Positions 47,393 through 59,330 are shown, counted from the first letter of the stretch. The stretch: 64,000 nucleotides of DNA from Ceratotherium simum simum (GCF_000283155.1 NW_004454170.1:15901090-15965089), one strand, 5' to 3'. Notes: generated by a model not told the origin, from the sequence alone. Translations and numbers: made by a program.

Positions 47393-47686
47393 GGCCGGCC
47401 CCGTGGCTTAGCAGTTAAGTGCGCGCGATCTGCTACTGGCAGCCCGCATTCGAATCCCAGGCGCACACCGACACACCGCTTGTCCGGCCATGCTGAGGCC
47501 GCGTCCCACATACAGCAACTAGAAGGGTGTTCAACTACGACGTGCAACTATCTACTGGGGCTTTGGGGAAAAACAAAAGGAGGAGGATTGGCAATAGGTG
47601 TTAGCTCAGAGATGGTCTTCCTCAGCAAAAAGAGGAGGATTAGCATGGATGTTAACTCAAGGCTGATCTTCCTCACAAAAAAAAAA
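47393..47686 (+). mobile_element. Composite ERE SINE carrying both body types
   Basis: Young-type head and body (CATGCTGAGGCCGCG to GGGGCTTTGGGG) continue into older-type 3' units (GGATTGGCAATAGGTG, GATGTTAACTCAAGGCTG) and a poly-A tail. A single TSD, AAGACAGGAAGGCTTG (47377-47392) versus AAGACAGGAAGTCTTG (47687-47702), brackets the whole unit, so it inserted as one element. Confidence 0.93.
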
Positions 47687-47702
47687 AAGACAGGAAGTCT
47701 TG

Positions 47703-48129
47703 TGCATCCTAGAGTGGAACCCTATGCCATTGTATAGCTTTTCCAGGTATCCACAGCGGGAACCTGCAAGTCATGTTTGGGAGCTGTTAAGTATGTAAGT
47801 TGGCAGGAGTGAAAAATGTGGGGTCAAGGATGAAAGTGAATCCTGAAACCGTCCGCTGGATACTTCAGTCAGAGGCACGATACATCTAGGAATGGCTTCT
47901 CAATGAGGCAGAAGGAGGTTTGAGGATGGCAGAGGAGTTAGGTTTTATTTTTCTTTATTCATAGTTTGAAAAGGTTTAATGTACATGGCACCTGTCAAAG
48001 GGAAGCTTTGTATATTATTTACTCGACTTCAAACAAACAAAACGAACATAAAACCTTGGTTTGTCAATTATAGGTTTTCATCTTCAGAAAGCACAGAGTC
48101 TCCATTTTAAGATTTCAGAAATCATGCAG
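47703..48129. other. Intron 1 sequence, nothing assigned
   Basis: No named repeat or gene. Confidence 0.35.
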
Positions 48130-48620
48130 ATACTCATCCAGTCCTGAAACCTCTTTTAAAACATCTTCACAAGTGTCTGTCCAAACTTTGCTTGAGACCT
48201 TGCAGAGCCAGGGAATGCACTATTTTCCAAAGCAGCCAGACAGCCCTTGGCACAATTTTACCTTTTTCAAGATTGTTCCTTCTATTGGGCTGACATTGGC
48301 CTTCCTGAGACTCCCATGTGTTGGCTCTAGTTCTTTTCTTTTAAATCCATGGAGCAGGTCTAATCTATTTTCTACTCGTAAGACATTCGAATAGCTGAAG
48401 ACAGCTACTCTGTCCTCCCCACCAGTCTTCTGCTTAGGCTTAACCAGCCTCAGTTCCTTCAGCTGGACATCCATTGCTGTTTCTAGTCTTCATAACATCC
48501 TGGCTCATCTTCTCTGAACATATCTTCATTGTCTATATCCCTTTTAAAAAGTTATGTCCAGTTCATGACACAGCATTCGATGTGGCCTGATGTGTGCTGT
48601 CTTATTGAATGTAGGCTGGC
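48130..48620. mobile_element. CR1/L3-like ancient LINE fragment
   Basis: Resembles the conserved CR1/L3 3' region: CAAAGCAGCCAGACAGCCC near 48229, AAGATTGTTCCTTCTATTGGGCTG, GAAGACAGCTACTCTGTCC near 48398, CAGTTCCTTCAGCTGGACATCC, and ATGTGGCCTGATGTGTGC near 48579. Strand not fixed. Short frames at 48173-48474 are incidental. Confidence 0.55.
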
Positions 48621-49019
48621 AGATGTTCCCTTTATTTGTGGCGCTGTGTCTATCTTTTTCTAATTGTATCAGGTAAGGCAAGCTATGGCTACCTGCATGC
48701 TAAAATGTCCTGACATTCTGAATAATTGGTCAATTTGGTGGATTAAGCTGCTAAACTAGTTCAATTTATTTAAAAATCTGAGTGGTAAAAAAAAAAAACA
48801 AACAAAATAACTGACTAGTGTATTGTCAAGATGTGGTATCTTCAGAACTTTGTAGGTCAACGCACATGCTTAGTTGTATGAGATGTCGACCACACACTGG
48901 GAGGGACATGCTGCCTTTAGAATAAGAAAGCAACTTTGCAGGTTTTCAGACAGGGCTGAGACTAGAAGCCTCTGAATTCTTGAATTATCAAGTTTCTTGA
49001 TATTTCATTGCAGGGACTG

Positions 49020-49217
49020 TTTTTGTGTGTGTGTGTGAGGAATATTGGCCCTGAGCTAACATCTATGCCAATCTTCCTCTATTTTGTATGTGGGATGTTG
49101 CCACAGCATGGCTTGATGAGCAGTGTGTAAGTCTGTGCCCAGGATCTGAACCTGTGAACCTGGGCTGCTGCCAAAGCGGAGCATGCCAACTTAACCACTA
49201 TGCCACTGGACTGGCCC
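49020..49217 (-). mobile_element. ERE-type SINE, older body type (reverse), GT-repeat tail
   Basis: Reverse copy with one 3' unit only. TSD CAGGGACTG at 49011-49019 and 49218-49226, exact. The tail is TTTT followed by (GT)n rather than a pure T-run, so the A-tail has turned into a short microsatellite. Confidence 0.92.
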
Positions 49218-49479
49218 CAGGGACTGCTATTTTTTAAGTAGGTTCTGTTGAAAGCTCCAAATCAACTCTCGTCCGTGTTTAAAACTCCTGGTTTTGGGAC
49301 TGAAATCTGAACTCTCTTCCTATCTTGTCTAGCTCCTCCCCTCACGGTTATGCCATTGGCGTTGCTCTATTCCCAGGGCTCTCATGAGAGTGTCAAAAAT
49401 GCTCTTGTTCCCTGCAATGGTGACTTTGTCCTGACAGAGGTGGGCAGTATCACATTTAGATTGAGCAGGGGGAATCTTT

Positions 49480-49690
49480 AAAAAAAAATAACAAAACAGT
49501 CATTTTTCTTATGGAAATTTCCAAACACGTGCAAACATAAACAGAATGATATAATGAAACCGGATGTACCTGTCACCCAACTTCAATAATTATCAATTCA
49601 TTGTCAATTTTGATTCATTGATACCCCAACCCACTCCCCCACCCCTGCCTTATGTTCTTTTGACGCAAATCCCAGACATCCTGTTGTTTT
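49480..49690 (-). mobile_element. Old LINE-1 fragment (antisense)
   Basis: Common old L1 phrases: CATGTACCTGTCACCCAACTT-like segment at 49562, AATAATTATCAATTCATTG and CGCAAATCCCAGACATCC near 49664. Diverged; class assignment moderately sure. Confidence 0.5.
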
Positions 49691-51400
49691 CAGGTGAGAT
49701 CCTTTGAGCTAGTACACAATTGCTTCTCTGTCCACATGACCTCCATTTACAGACTGGATCTTTCTCCTCCCCATTTCATGTTTGTTTGCTTGACAGTTTG
49801 AGTTGCAGACGGGGCTGGTATGGGGACAATGTTTAATTTCCCATCTTTGAGCGGATATAATAATGTCTCCACCCCAGTGAACAGTGGGTGACACTTTGGC
49901 ATTGGCATTGCCTTTAAAGCACAGGATTTATGGCCTTTCCTGTGTTTATCATATCATGTGGGGCCTCTGAGGCTCCCCTCCAGAGTGGAACTCCCACTGG
50001 ACACAATGGGCCATTCTTCCCCGACATGCACATTCAGCTCTTTATCCCTCGTCATTCAAAGTCATGAATGTCTGTGTTAGAAGATGTTCCTACATCAGGG
50101 GTTCCCAACCCAGGGGCTCTGAACAACCAGAGTTTCTCGTAAATTAGAATAAGGGTCTGGGAACTGTTTCCAGTATTTCTAAGCATATGCATTCACCCTG
50201 CATATGGCGCAGGCTAAGGATCAAGTTTCTGGGCTTTTGCTTGCGTTAGTATCAGTTTGGTGAGGTAAGCTCATGCTGACCAGGAGTCCTGCTTGGTAGC
50301 TATAGATGTCTTTGATGAACAAAAAAATGGGAAAAACTTTTTCTTCGATTTCTTTGTAAGAGGAGGAAAAGAATTAAACGAATTCTATTTGGTGACAAGG
50401 TTGGCTCCAGCGATAGCGTTTGAATTCTGGGTTTCTGTTTGGCCTGACTTTAACCTCTGTAGAAAATTAAAATAAAATCCTTCTTATTGGTCCCTTAATC
50501 CTTCCCTTGTGCTGTTTTAAATCATCTTTTCAAAGCGTATTGTCATGCAGTTTTGTTATCATTTGCATTTAAATGCAGTGAATAAAGAACTCGCTGCTGA
50601 ATCCTTTGGGGGAATGTTTAAGTCCAACATCCCTGTTTGCCCAGTAAATCGTATGGCTCTGAATATTCATAAAAGAGGCTTGAATGACTTCTCCATGAGG
50701 AATTTGCTTTTCCTGGCTGCATTGTTTTGTGAAGGTTGGTTCTTAGTGGTTTCACTTGTGGTTGTATTGAGCTGTAACAGTGGGTGGGGAAGGAGTGATT
50801 GGGGAGCTGGTTAGGACAGTCTCCAGAGTGGGGCCTCCCATCACGGCCACGGGGTGCTCTAAAGTTGTTTTTCTGGCATTGTTCCCGTTCACTTGCTTCC
50901 ATCCCCCACTCAATACAACCCACAGTAATTTACACATACACATTTCTTTTAGCTGCAAATTGGTTTATTTCAGTCTATTGTGATCAAAAAATTTTTCTGT
51001 TTGTTTGTCTAAAGAAATGCAGAAACTCATTGTGTTTGAAAATGCTGGGAAAGGGAAAAGGAATAAGAAATGACATTGCTTATGAGGAACTGTTTTATTA
51101 TATGACAATAGCTTTGGGGTAGAGTCCCAACTTTGGAAATTAAAGGGATGGGGAAGAGAAAAGAAAACCCAACTTGTCAATTAGGTGATCTCTCAGCTTC
51201 CCTTCCTCTTCCCTTTCCACTGGCTTGAACTCTCCCCAGAGGACACCTGCCCAAAAGCCTTTGTGGGAAATAGAACCGCTTCTACTCTTCCTGCCTTGGG
51301 GGAGCGGAGTAACAGTGGCCTGACATACCTGACCACGGAATTTTTCTGGCCTGTGTTGTGACTGACTCTGTTCATCCTCTCCAATAAATAATCACTGTAA
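49691..51400. other. Intron 1 sequence, mostly unassigned; octamer palindrome
   Basis: No named repeat. Around 50520-50720 the sequence looks unlike repeat DNA and holds a 14-bp perfect palindrome, TGCATTTAAATGCA, at 50564-50577 overlapping an ATTTGCAT POU octamer (50561-50568). A candidate conserved non-coding element; not testable here. Several overlapping frames (50545-51180) lack domains. Confidence 0.4.
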
Positions 51401-51404
51401 ACTA

Positions 51405-51645
51405 ACATGTGAGCTAACATTTATTGAGCACTTACTTTGTGCCAGCCACTGTTTTAAGTGCTCTCCTTGCCTTACCTCATTTAATCTATACAACAATCCT
51501 ATTATCATTCCCATTCAGCTAATGATCAGAGAGGTTAGGTAACTTGTGTCAAGCGACACAGCAAGTGCATGGTGGGTAGAAATGTAGACCCACATGCTCT
51601 GACTCTGGAGGTCACTGTTTTAACTACTGCAAGATGCTGCCTTGC
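51405..51645 (-). mobile_element. MIR SINE, near full length (reverse)
   Basis: Reversed MIR in full order: GAGCTAACATTTATTGAGCAC, TTTGTGCCAGCCACTG, CCTCATTTAATCTATACAAC, AGAGAGGTTAGGTAACTTG, then the tRNA-like head. One of the best preserved MIRs here. Confidence 0.92.
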
Positions 51646-52109
51646 TCATTTATTGAATGAAACGGGACCCTCAGCGCTGTGTTAGGAGCTGTGACAATGC
51701 AGAAATGGGGGCTAGGCCTCATCCTGGCACTTGCATCCACCGAGTGGGCCAGTGCCAGAGTTTGTATGCAGAGAGACTGGCAACACTCTGGGGATCCTGC
51801 CCAAGGCAGCCAAGTGTGGAAAGGCCAGAGGACTCTGCAGACCACCAAGGAGACCTGTGGACAAGTCCAGAGCACAGAGAGAGGAGCGAAAAGTAGGGCT
51901 CAGCTCAGAACCAGGAGGCACTGGAGAGAAACAGGAGAAAATTGGGAGCAAATCAAGAAGGGTCCTGAGTGAGACCACAAACAGAGTGAAGTGGCCACAC
52001 TCACCTTTCACTAACTTAAAAAAGGCACAGGATCAGAGTGGACAGACATGAATATAAAATTCTCTCCCTTCTTTTAGATTGTAGTTGGCAAAACTGTCTA
52101 CAGATAATT
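51646..52109. other. Intron 1 sequence, nothing firm
   Basis: The left end (TCATTTATTGAATGAAACGG) looks like the start of an antisense L2; the rest is moderate-GC unassigned DNA with overlapping chance frames on both strands. Confidence 0.35.
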
Positions 52110-52215
52110 ATTCAATAACCTCCCTCCCCTTAATGTAAAATGAGTATAATAATATACTCACTTTATTGGGTTGTTGTGAAGATTAAATGAGATAATGTGA
52201 ATATATTGTAATACC
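52110..52215 (+). mobile_element. MIR SINE fragment
   Basis: TGTAAAATGAGTATAATAATA then GGTTGTTGTGAAGATTAAATG: the MIR 3' half. Confidence 0.8.
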
Positions 52216-53350
52216 ACCTCCTTTGAATGCCTGGCTCTCACCTTGGGCCCCAGCGCAGTATTGCATCCCCTGCAAAATCACAGATCCAGTCCCTAAGTAC
52301 TAAGTGATATGAATTTTACTAAACATTTTACAAAGAGATAGCAGGGGTTACAGTGTAAATCACCAATTTCTACAATGTCCCACTCAACTCTAGGGAGAGG
52401 AAATTTGGTTCTTCCTCTTATGGCAGCAGGTTCATCTCTCTTTTTCCAGCAATTGCCCCTACCTCCCCATATCCTTCCCACAGAATGTCCTGTTTCCCTT
52501 TCCCCTGCACTTAGCTTCCTTGGCCCAGCTGCCCCTCCACCTCCTTTCCCTCCTCTCTAAATCCCTTGGGCAGTCTACCCCACTCAGCAAGCAAGAGCCA
52601 CCACTGCTAGTCAGACTCTGCCCAGCTATAGCTCTCCAAGCATGTCCCAGCCACATATATAAAGGTTATAGCCCATCCTGTCACATACAGTGTTCTTAGC
52701 AAACTGTCAGGCCCACAGTAAGTGATGGATAATGGGGATAATATTCGTAGTTGTTGCCAGTGTCTGTCGCATGATGTCTTGGCTGGACCAGCACACAGTT
52801 ACCCTGGAGGTCTGGTTGCCAGTGTTAGTGGAGGATTGGTGAAATGGCTGAAAGACAAAGGAAGTGGATGATTGCCATCTAGGGATGTTGTGAGCAGGCT
52901 GGGGTCTAGAGAGGCCTACAGACGTGTGGACATTGCCGATGAGCATCTGGAAGTCACCAGAGAGGCAGCCTCCTGTCCAGGACGATTTGCTCTTCTCCTT
53001 GTGTAATCACTGGTGGCTTAACTATTGGTGAGGTCAGAGTGACTGGGGAAGACATACTGCCCGTTCCCGCTGGGCAGAGCAGCTCCTTTAGATGTAAGCC
53101 CTTGGTAGGTCCTGCAGGGTAAGGCTAGAATAGGCTGTGCCTCTAGTCTCCCTGCAGACGAGTCAGCTTTTGCTGCTGCTGGAAGGATCCAGGGCCAACA
53201 GTCAGGTGCCTGCTCAGCCTCTGTGAGGGCTAGCAAGAGAACCATGGTTTTTGGCTAGATTTTTGCGCCTGTCCTCACCCCATCACCCACTGTAACCAAT
53301 GGTGACTTAGAGTAGAGAGAGGCTTCACAGAATGGAAAATAATCAGATTT
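52216..53350. other. Intron 1 sequence, nothing assigned
   Basis: About 1.1 kb with raised C/T content at 52430-52560 and no named repeat or gene. Confidence 0.4.
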
Positions 53351-53354
53351 GCAG

Positions 53355-53570
53355 TTGGAAGAGACTTCAGAGGTCATTCAGTTGCTTATTGGATACTTTT
53401 CATGACAGGGAGATCATTTTCAGTCTGTTTCTTTGCTGGACAGCTTCACTGTTAGAAAGCTCTTCTGTCATGAACAAAATCTGTGTTTATATAACTTAGG
53501 TCTGTTTGTCCTAGTGCTATCTTCTGAAACTGTCAACCAGGCTCTATTTTATTTAGCTTTAATAACACCC
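53355..53570. mobile_element. CR1/L3-like ancient LINE fragment
   Basis: Same family as 48130-48620: TTGGAAGAGACTTCAGAGGTC, CATGACAGGGAGATCATTTTC, GTTAGAAAGCTCTTCTGTCATG. Confidence 0.5.
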
Positions 53571-53734
53571 CCGTTCCCTGGCATCTAGATTGGGAATCTT
53601 GAGCATCTTTCTTATTCAAATGTATACATTTTGTAGTATCTCCACTCAACAATTTGAAACACTGTCCACCCCACTGCCAGAGGAAGGGTTTGTGGGGAAC
53701 ATGACAATAAGTCGTTACTGGGCATCTCTAATAT

Positions 53735-53970
53735 AGCTCATCTGCTCTGTTCCCCATCAACCTCTATCCCTTTCCCCTTCATGGCACTATCACCCCCTGA
53801 CATATTTTAGGGGGTGTGTATATGTTTATTGGCGTCTCTTCTCTAAGAGTATAGACTCCATGAGAGCATAGACTTGTCCTGGTCTGTATTATCCTACACT
53901 GTATGCTCAGTGTTTAGAACAATGCTGGAACATAGGAAGTACTTGATTAATATTTATTAAGTAAATAAGA
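53735..53970 (+). mobile_element. L2 LINE 3' end
   Basis: Contains AAGAGTATAGACTCCATGAGAG at 53846 and ends ACTTGATTAATATTTATTAAGT; matches the L2 3' end. Confidence 0.75.
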
Positions 53971-54044
53971 GCCAAATTAGGATAGTGAAGGTCCCAGATC
54001 CTGTCAGTACTTGTCTGAGTACTCCAGAAAAGACAAGTTGTTTC

Positions 54045-54310
54045 TTTAAAAGCCGACTGGTATAGCAGCAATAGTCCTAATCCTGGAGTCAGGGGACTTG
54101 GGTTCATCCCAGATTTATAATCATTGTCTGGGTGACCCATCAGCTGGATATTTGATTCCTCTGGGGCTTATCATCTGTAAAATGGGATTGACACTCTCTG
54201 CCCTGTTCAATTTCAGACTTCTCCTGAGGATGAAATACAACTATATGGGAGAAAGAATTCAGTAGACTGGAAAGCAATATATAAATGTCAGAGTTATTAT
54301 TGTTATTATT
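54045..54310 (+). mobile_element. MIR SINE
   Basis: Near full length: CTGGAGTCAGGGGACTTGGG, GGGTGACCCATCAGCTGG, TCATCTGTAAAATGGGATTG and a trailing ATTATTGTTATTATT simple repeat. Confidence 0.75.
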
Positions 54311-54470
54311 GTAATGATTGAAGTTGTATAATCTTGATACAGCAAAAGTATATGCAGCCTGAGAATGAGTTTATCTTCCGCTTGAGAAGAATTAATTTCT
54401 GGAGCAGCTAAGGATCATGTGATTTCCAGAGATGCTCTGTATGAGTTTGCTTACCACCACCACCACCCCC

Positions 54471-56400
54471 AATACTTATTTAAGTGCCTGCTATGTGTGG
54501 GCATTAGTTCAGTTGCTGATGAAGTACATCAGAGAACAAAACATACAAAAATCCCTGCCTTCATGGCATTTACAGTCTAGAGGAGGCAGAAAGACAATAA
54601 AAATAAACAAATAATCAAGTAGTATGTTAGGGCTATAAGTGTCAAGGAGTACAACAGAGAAAAAAAAAAAAACAAAAAAAGCAGGCTAGAGGAATGGGAA
54701 GTTCCAGGGGTGGGGGTTGCAATTTTAAAGGGTAGTCAGGGAAAATCTCCCTAGATGGTGACACTTGAGCAAAGACTTGAAAGAGATGAGGGATTTAACC
54801 ATATGGATGTTGGGGGAGAGCATTACAGGCAGAGGGAACAGCAAGTGCAAAGGCCCTAATGTGAGCGCTTCCCTCAAATGCCCAAGAAAAAAATAAGGAA
54901 ACCAGTGTGTCTGGAACAGAGAGAAAAAGGGAGAGTGGTAGATGTAGGGCCATATACGACATCGTCAGGACTTTGGCTTTTACTCCAAAGGAGAAGGGGA
55001 GCCATTTGAAGGTCTTGAAGAGAAGTGTTACATGATCTGACTTCTGTTGACTTATTCTGACTGCATTGATGAGAATAGACCATCGTGGTTGAGAATAGAA
55101 ACAGGGAAACCAGTTAGGAAGTTACTACATGTAATCTAGAAGAGAAATGATGGTAGTTTGGACCAGGGAGGTGGAGGTGAGAAGAAGTGATAGAATTCCA
55201 GGTATATTTTGTAGTAAGTGCCAATAGGATTTGTTAATGGATCTGTTTTGGTGAGAAAGAAAAAGGAATCAAGGATGAGCCAAGGTTTTTGGCCTGAGCC
55301 ATTGGAAGAATGGAATTGCCATTTTTGATGTAGGGTGACTGTGGGTAGAGCGGGTTTGGGAGGGGATATCAGGAGCTCAGTCTTGGACTTGGTACTTCTG
55401 AGAGGATGATTACACATTCAAGCAGAGATGTTGAATGAGCATATACCAGCATAAGCCAAAAATAAAAAATAAATAACTGGAGTCATCAGCATATCGTTGG
55501 TATTTAAAGCCACGCGACTGGTTGAAAATACTGAGAGAGTGAGTGTCAGTAGAGCAGAAGTCAAGGACTGAATCCTGTGGCATTACAGCGTTTAGGGACT
55601 GGAGAGATGGAGAATAGGCAGCAGCATTGACTGTGAAAGAGCAGCCAGTGAGGCAGAAGAAAATCAGGAGAGTGTGATGTCCTGGAAGCCAAGTGAAGTT
55701 GGTGCTTCAAGAGGGCAAGATCAACCACATCAAATGTTGATGAGAGATCAACTAAGATGAGCGTGGAGAACTGACTATTGGTGTCTCAAAGCAAAGGCCA
55801 TTGAAGACTTTGACAAGAGCAGATTTGCTGGGGTGGTGGACCAGAGTGAGTATAAGAAGGAAAAAGGAATATAATTGGAGAGAGCAAATTTAGATGCTCT
55901 TTCGAGGAGTTTTACGCTAAAAGGGAGCAGAGAAAGAGGGTATGGCTGGAGGGAACATGTGTCAAGAGAAGGTCTTTGTTTTTTGTTTATTATTTTTTTA
56001 AGATGGGAGAAACAACATCATGTTGTATACTGATGGGAATCATCCAATGGGTATGAAAAAACTGATAGTGCAAGAAAGAGAGGAGAGAAATCTTGGAAGA
56101 ATGTTCTTGAATATGTGGGGGGAGGGGGGTTGGGTCAAGATAAAATGGAGGAGTTGGCCCTGCCTAGGAGCACCAAAAATTCATCCAATAGGAGTGGAAG
56201 AGAGAGTAGAAGATATGGAGTCACATGCACGTAGGTAGATAGATATTGTGGTGGAAGTATGAGGAAATTCTCTTCTGAGAGTTTCTATTTTCTCAGTGAA
56301 ATAGGGAGAAAGATCATCAGGTGAGAGTGAGGATGGAAGAGGAGGCACTGGGGTTTGAAGAGAGAAGAGAAATATGCAAAAGGAGCAGGGACAGAACATA
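54471..56400 (-). mobile_element. Long L2 LINE copy, RT to 3' end (antisense)
   Basis: About 1.9 kb of continuous antisense L2, from the 3' end (AATACTTATTTAAGTGCCTG) through the conserved AACAGCAAGTGCAAAGGCCC (54838) and GATTTGCTGGGGTGG (55823) regions. On the minus strand, 55479-55493 reads TAT GCT GAT GAC TCC, Tyr-Ala-Asp-Asp-Ser, the reverse-transcriptase YADD active-site motif. A minus frame at 56181-56399 contains DDLSPYFTEKIE, typical of L2 ORF2. Frames are broken elsewhere, so it is inactive. It is unusually long for an L2, most copies being a few hundred bases. Confidence 0.9.
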
Positions 56401-57575
56401 GTAATCGATGTGGGGGTGGAGGGGTTCCTCTAAGGCCTTTGGCACTGCACTCGTGTGAGAGAACTTCTTCAGAGCTGACCTGTCCTGCAAAATATCAGAT
56501 GTCCCTACCCCTCCTTCAAGATTTCTTTGTGGGATTTTTATCAATTTTTAGGCATAAGTTTTGAAATTAAAACTCACTTGTGCATCCCTCAAATGATTTC
56601 AGGTTGTGGGAGCTGTCAGAATTGCCATGGTCTTTTCAAAAATTGACTTCATAAAAAGCAAAAAGAAAAAATGTTATGCTCTGACTCAAACTGACCTTCA
56701 AAATGTTCTGGATTTATGCAGAATCACATGGTTTAATTTCTCCTCCACATCGTTAGTTAGGGAGTCAATCCTGGCCTGGGAGAGGAATTCTTTATTTCTT
56801 TTGTTTTATATAAATGTGCTATCCTTTACATTTCTCCCTGCTGCAATGACATTGGTTTATCTGGCCAGGCATTCCTAGCCTGAGTTTTATCTTCTTAAAA
56901 ATTCTAAGCTCTCCCTTGAATCACACTATCTTTTAGACAGCAGCCGAGAGTCTTCAATTTTGTTTTCAAGTATAATTTGTATAACTACCATTAGAATCAA
57001 GCAGCTAACAAGTATTTGTGAGGCAATTATGATGTACCAGCCCGGAAATCATAATGTGTGGTGCTAGCTCTTACATACTTGGCATTAACAGTATGCCAAT
57101 GGAGGCAGGATGGGATGCCTTCTCAGGCTCAGCCACCTCATAATAAGGAAACTGAGGACTGAGAGAGTAGTGACAGGATTAGAGTGGGAAGATGACCTCG
57201 GCAGGTGACATTTTCTCACCACAAACATTAAGGCATATTTCTTCTGATCATTAGGATCTGCGTGTCTCCCTTTCGATGCTGGCTGGTACCATGTGCAGAT
57301 TTGAGTGGCTGTTTTCTCAATGATGTACATGCAGCTTACCCTATTCAGTCACCTCTGATTTATAAACAATGCACACATAGAGAAAGCAGCAATGTTCCCC
57401 CACTTTCTATCGCCACTGCTGCCCACAGGAACAGCCCTATGCAGTTGGTGCCCTCCAAGTCCCTGGGACGATATAAATGCTGATGAGTTTTTATTGCATT
57501 ATTCTGTAGAACATCAACTCTCCTTGGTTCATGGGTCCTTTTGGATAGTTGAGAGTTTACTTCAAATCCAAAAAG
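56401..57575. other. Intron 1 sequence, nothing assigned
   Basis: No named repeat or gene. A weak MIR-like phrase (AAGGAAACTGAGGACTGAG) at about 57146 is not enough for a call. Confidence 0.35.
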
Positions 57576-57579
57576 ATAA

Positions 57580-57770
57580 GTAACATTTTCTTTAATACCT
57601 ACTCTGCACCGGGTGCTTTTGTCTATTGTATCCCATTTAATTCTTACAACAGCCCTGTAAAATCAGTTTTATCCCCCTGTTAACAAAATGAGATCAACAC
57701 AGTGAAGAGGTTATGTAATTTAACTGAGGTCATGCAAGCATAAAATGGTAAAACTTGGATTCTTTCTGTA
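57580..57770 (-). mobile_element. MIR SINE (reverse)
   Basis: Reversed MIR: TACTCTGCACCGGGTGC, CATTTAATTCTTACAACAGCCC, TTATGTAATTTAACTGAGGTCA. Confidence 0.8.
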
Positions 57771-58254
57771 TGATGAAAAAAAATAAAGATATTTATAAAA
57801 GAGAAAAATTACTTTTAATTCCCATGCTTCCTTCTAAGAAAAATGGATCCCAAAGGGCGTGTCTTTTGCTAAATAGGGACCACAGGTGTGAGGAGGTAAA
57901 CTGGGGGTCCTGGGGGGGAGTGTAGAGATGCAAGAAGGAGAAAGCTGGGGACCTGCAGTGCTGGAGGGGGGCAGCATGAGAGGGTAGAGGGATGACCAGC
58001 TGGCAGCCCAGGAGCTTGCTGTGGACAGAGATGCCCAGTGGAGATTTGGGAAGGGTCAAAATGCTGTGCTCTGTGTGAGGTTGCTTCTCTCCTCCATCTC
58101 TCAACCCCCTCTAGCGAAACCCTTTTTTGCCTTGCGGTCCATGACATGTGCTTGCTTTGAGGGTAATGGAACAGTATTGATACACTAACTCAGGGTTGGT
58201 TGGCTAGAACAAAAGCTGCCCACAAGGGTCTGGTGAGCATTTCCAAAGTCCATT
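57771..58254. other. Intron 1 sequence, nothing assigned
   Basis: G-rich stretch at 57900-57975; no repeat family or gene. Confidence 0.35.
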
Positions 58255-58450
58255 CTTTTTCAAATGTTCACTTCATGAATATTTACTGAGTTCTTTTTCT
58301 GTGCCAGGCATTGTTCTAGGGTGCCAGAAATGCAGTGATAACAAGAATGAAGTCTCTGCCCTTGTGTAGCTTACACCCTAGTTGGGGGAGACAGACAATA
58401 AAAAAACAAACAAGGAGGTGCTATAAAAAATACAATAGAGAATTATTTTT
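58255..58450 (-). mobile_element. L2 LINE 3' end (antisense)
   Basis: AATATTTACTGAGTTC, TGTGCCAGGCATTGTTCTAGG and GGGGGAGACAGACAATAAAA in the L2 3'-end order. A second, weaker L2-like stretch follows at 58540-58680. Confidence 0.8.
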
Positions 58451-58824
58451 AAAGGGTTGGATAGAAATCTTCCTAAAATATCCTTAACATATGTCTGCTT
58501 TATTAAAAATTGAACTGAGGACTAATGGTTTATGGCATTTGTTTAACAAAGTTTTATTGGTTAATTACCATATGCAAAGTCCAGTTCTAGATACTATAGT
58601 AAGTGAGTTCAATGTGGATCCTCAAGGAGCATCTGGTTAACAGGGGTAATGTGACAGGTTTATTAGTAATTTGAAAAGTGATGAGGTACCTAAAATGCTA
58701 CGAACCTTCCAGTGCAGTTGGCAGGAGTGTATTTCTTTAGGATCCTGAAATTGGTCCAGAGTGGGGAGAAAGTCCTAGTAGACTCCACTCTGTGCCCACA
58801 CTTTGCTCTATCCCTGCTGACTTT

Positions 58825-59000
58825 TTTTTTTTTTTAATTTTTTGTTTATTGCAGTAACATTGGTTTATAACATTGCAAAAATTTCAGGTGTACATCATTG
58901 TACTTCTATTTCTGCATGGACTATATCATGTTCACCACCAAAATACTAATTACAACCCATCACCACACACATGTACCGAATTATCCCTTTCACCCTCCTC
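58825..59000 (-). mobile_element. LINE-1 3' end (antisense)
   Basis: T-run then ACATTGGTTTATAACATTGC, GTGTACATCATTGTACTTC and CATGTTCACCACC. I know this as the 3' UTR of recent perissodactyl/laurasiatherian L1s; the good preservation suggests a younger insertion, 5'-truncated. Confidence 0.75.
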
Positions 59001-59119
59001 AATCCCTGCTGACTTAATGTTTGACCTTTGCTTCACCCAACTAAACGTGTGTCTCCATAACGCCCAGTTCACCAGCCTGTCTTCCTGCCCACAGCTGGTC
59101 TCTTTTTTCTGGTAGTCCT

Positions 59120-59330
59120 AAGCAGAAAAGCATAATGGTTAAGTGCATGGTTTCTCAGCTTTGTCAATTATAGCTGGGCCACCTTGAGTAAGTCCTTAAA
59201 CTGAGCTGTAGTTTCTTATCCGTAAACTGTGGATAATACTCTACCTGCTTCATGGGATTCTTGTGAAGATCAAATGAATTAATTTATGTAATGTAATTAG
59301 AAGAGTGCCTGCCACTTAGCCAATTTTGAG
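59120..59330 (+). mobile_element. MIR SINE
   Basis: AGCATAATGGTTAAGTGCATGG, GGGCCACCTTGAGTAAGTCC, GAAGATCAAATGAATTAATT and GAGTGCCTGCCACTTAG in order. Confidence 0.85.

Noticed and set aside
50085..50170. CAGGGGTTCCCAACC start resembling a hAT terminus
   Set aside because: No matching inverted right end or TSD could be found.
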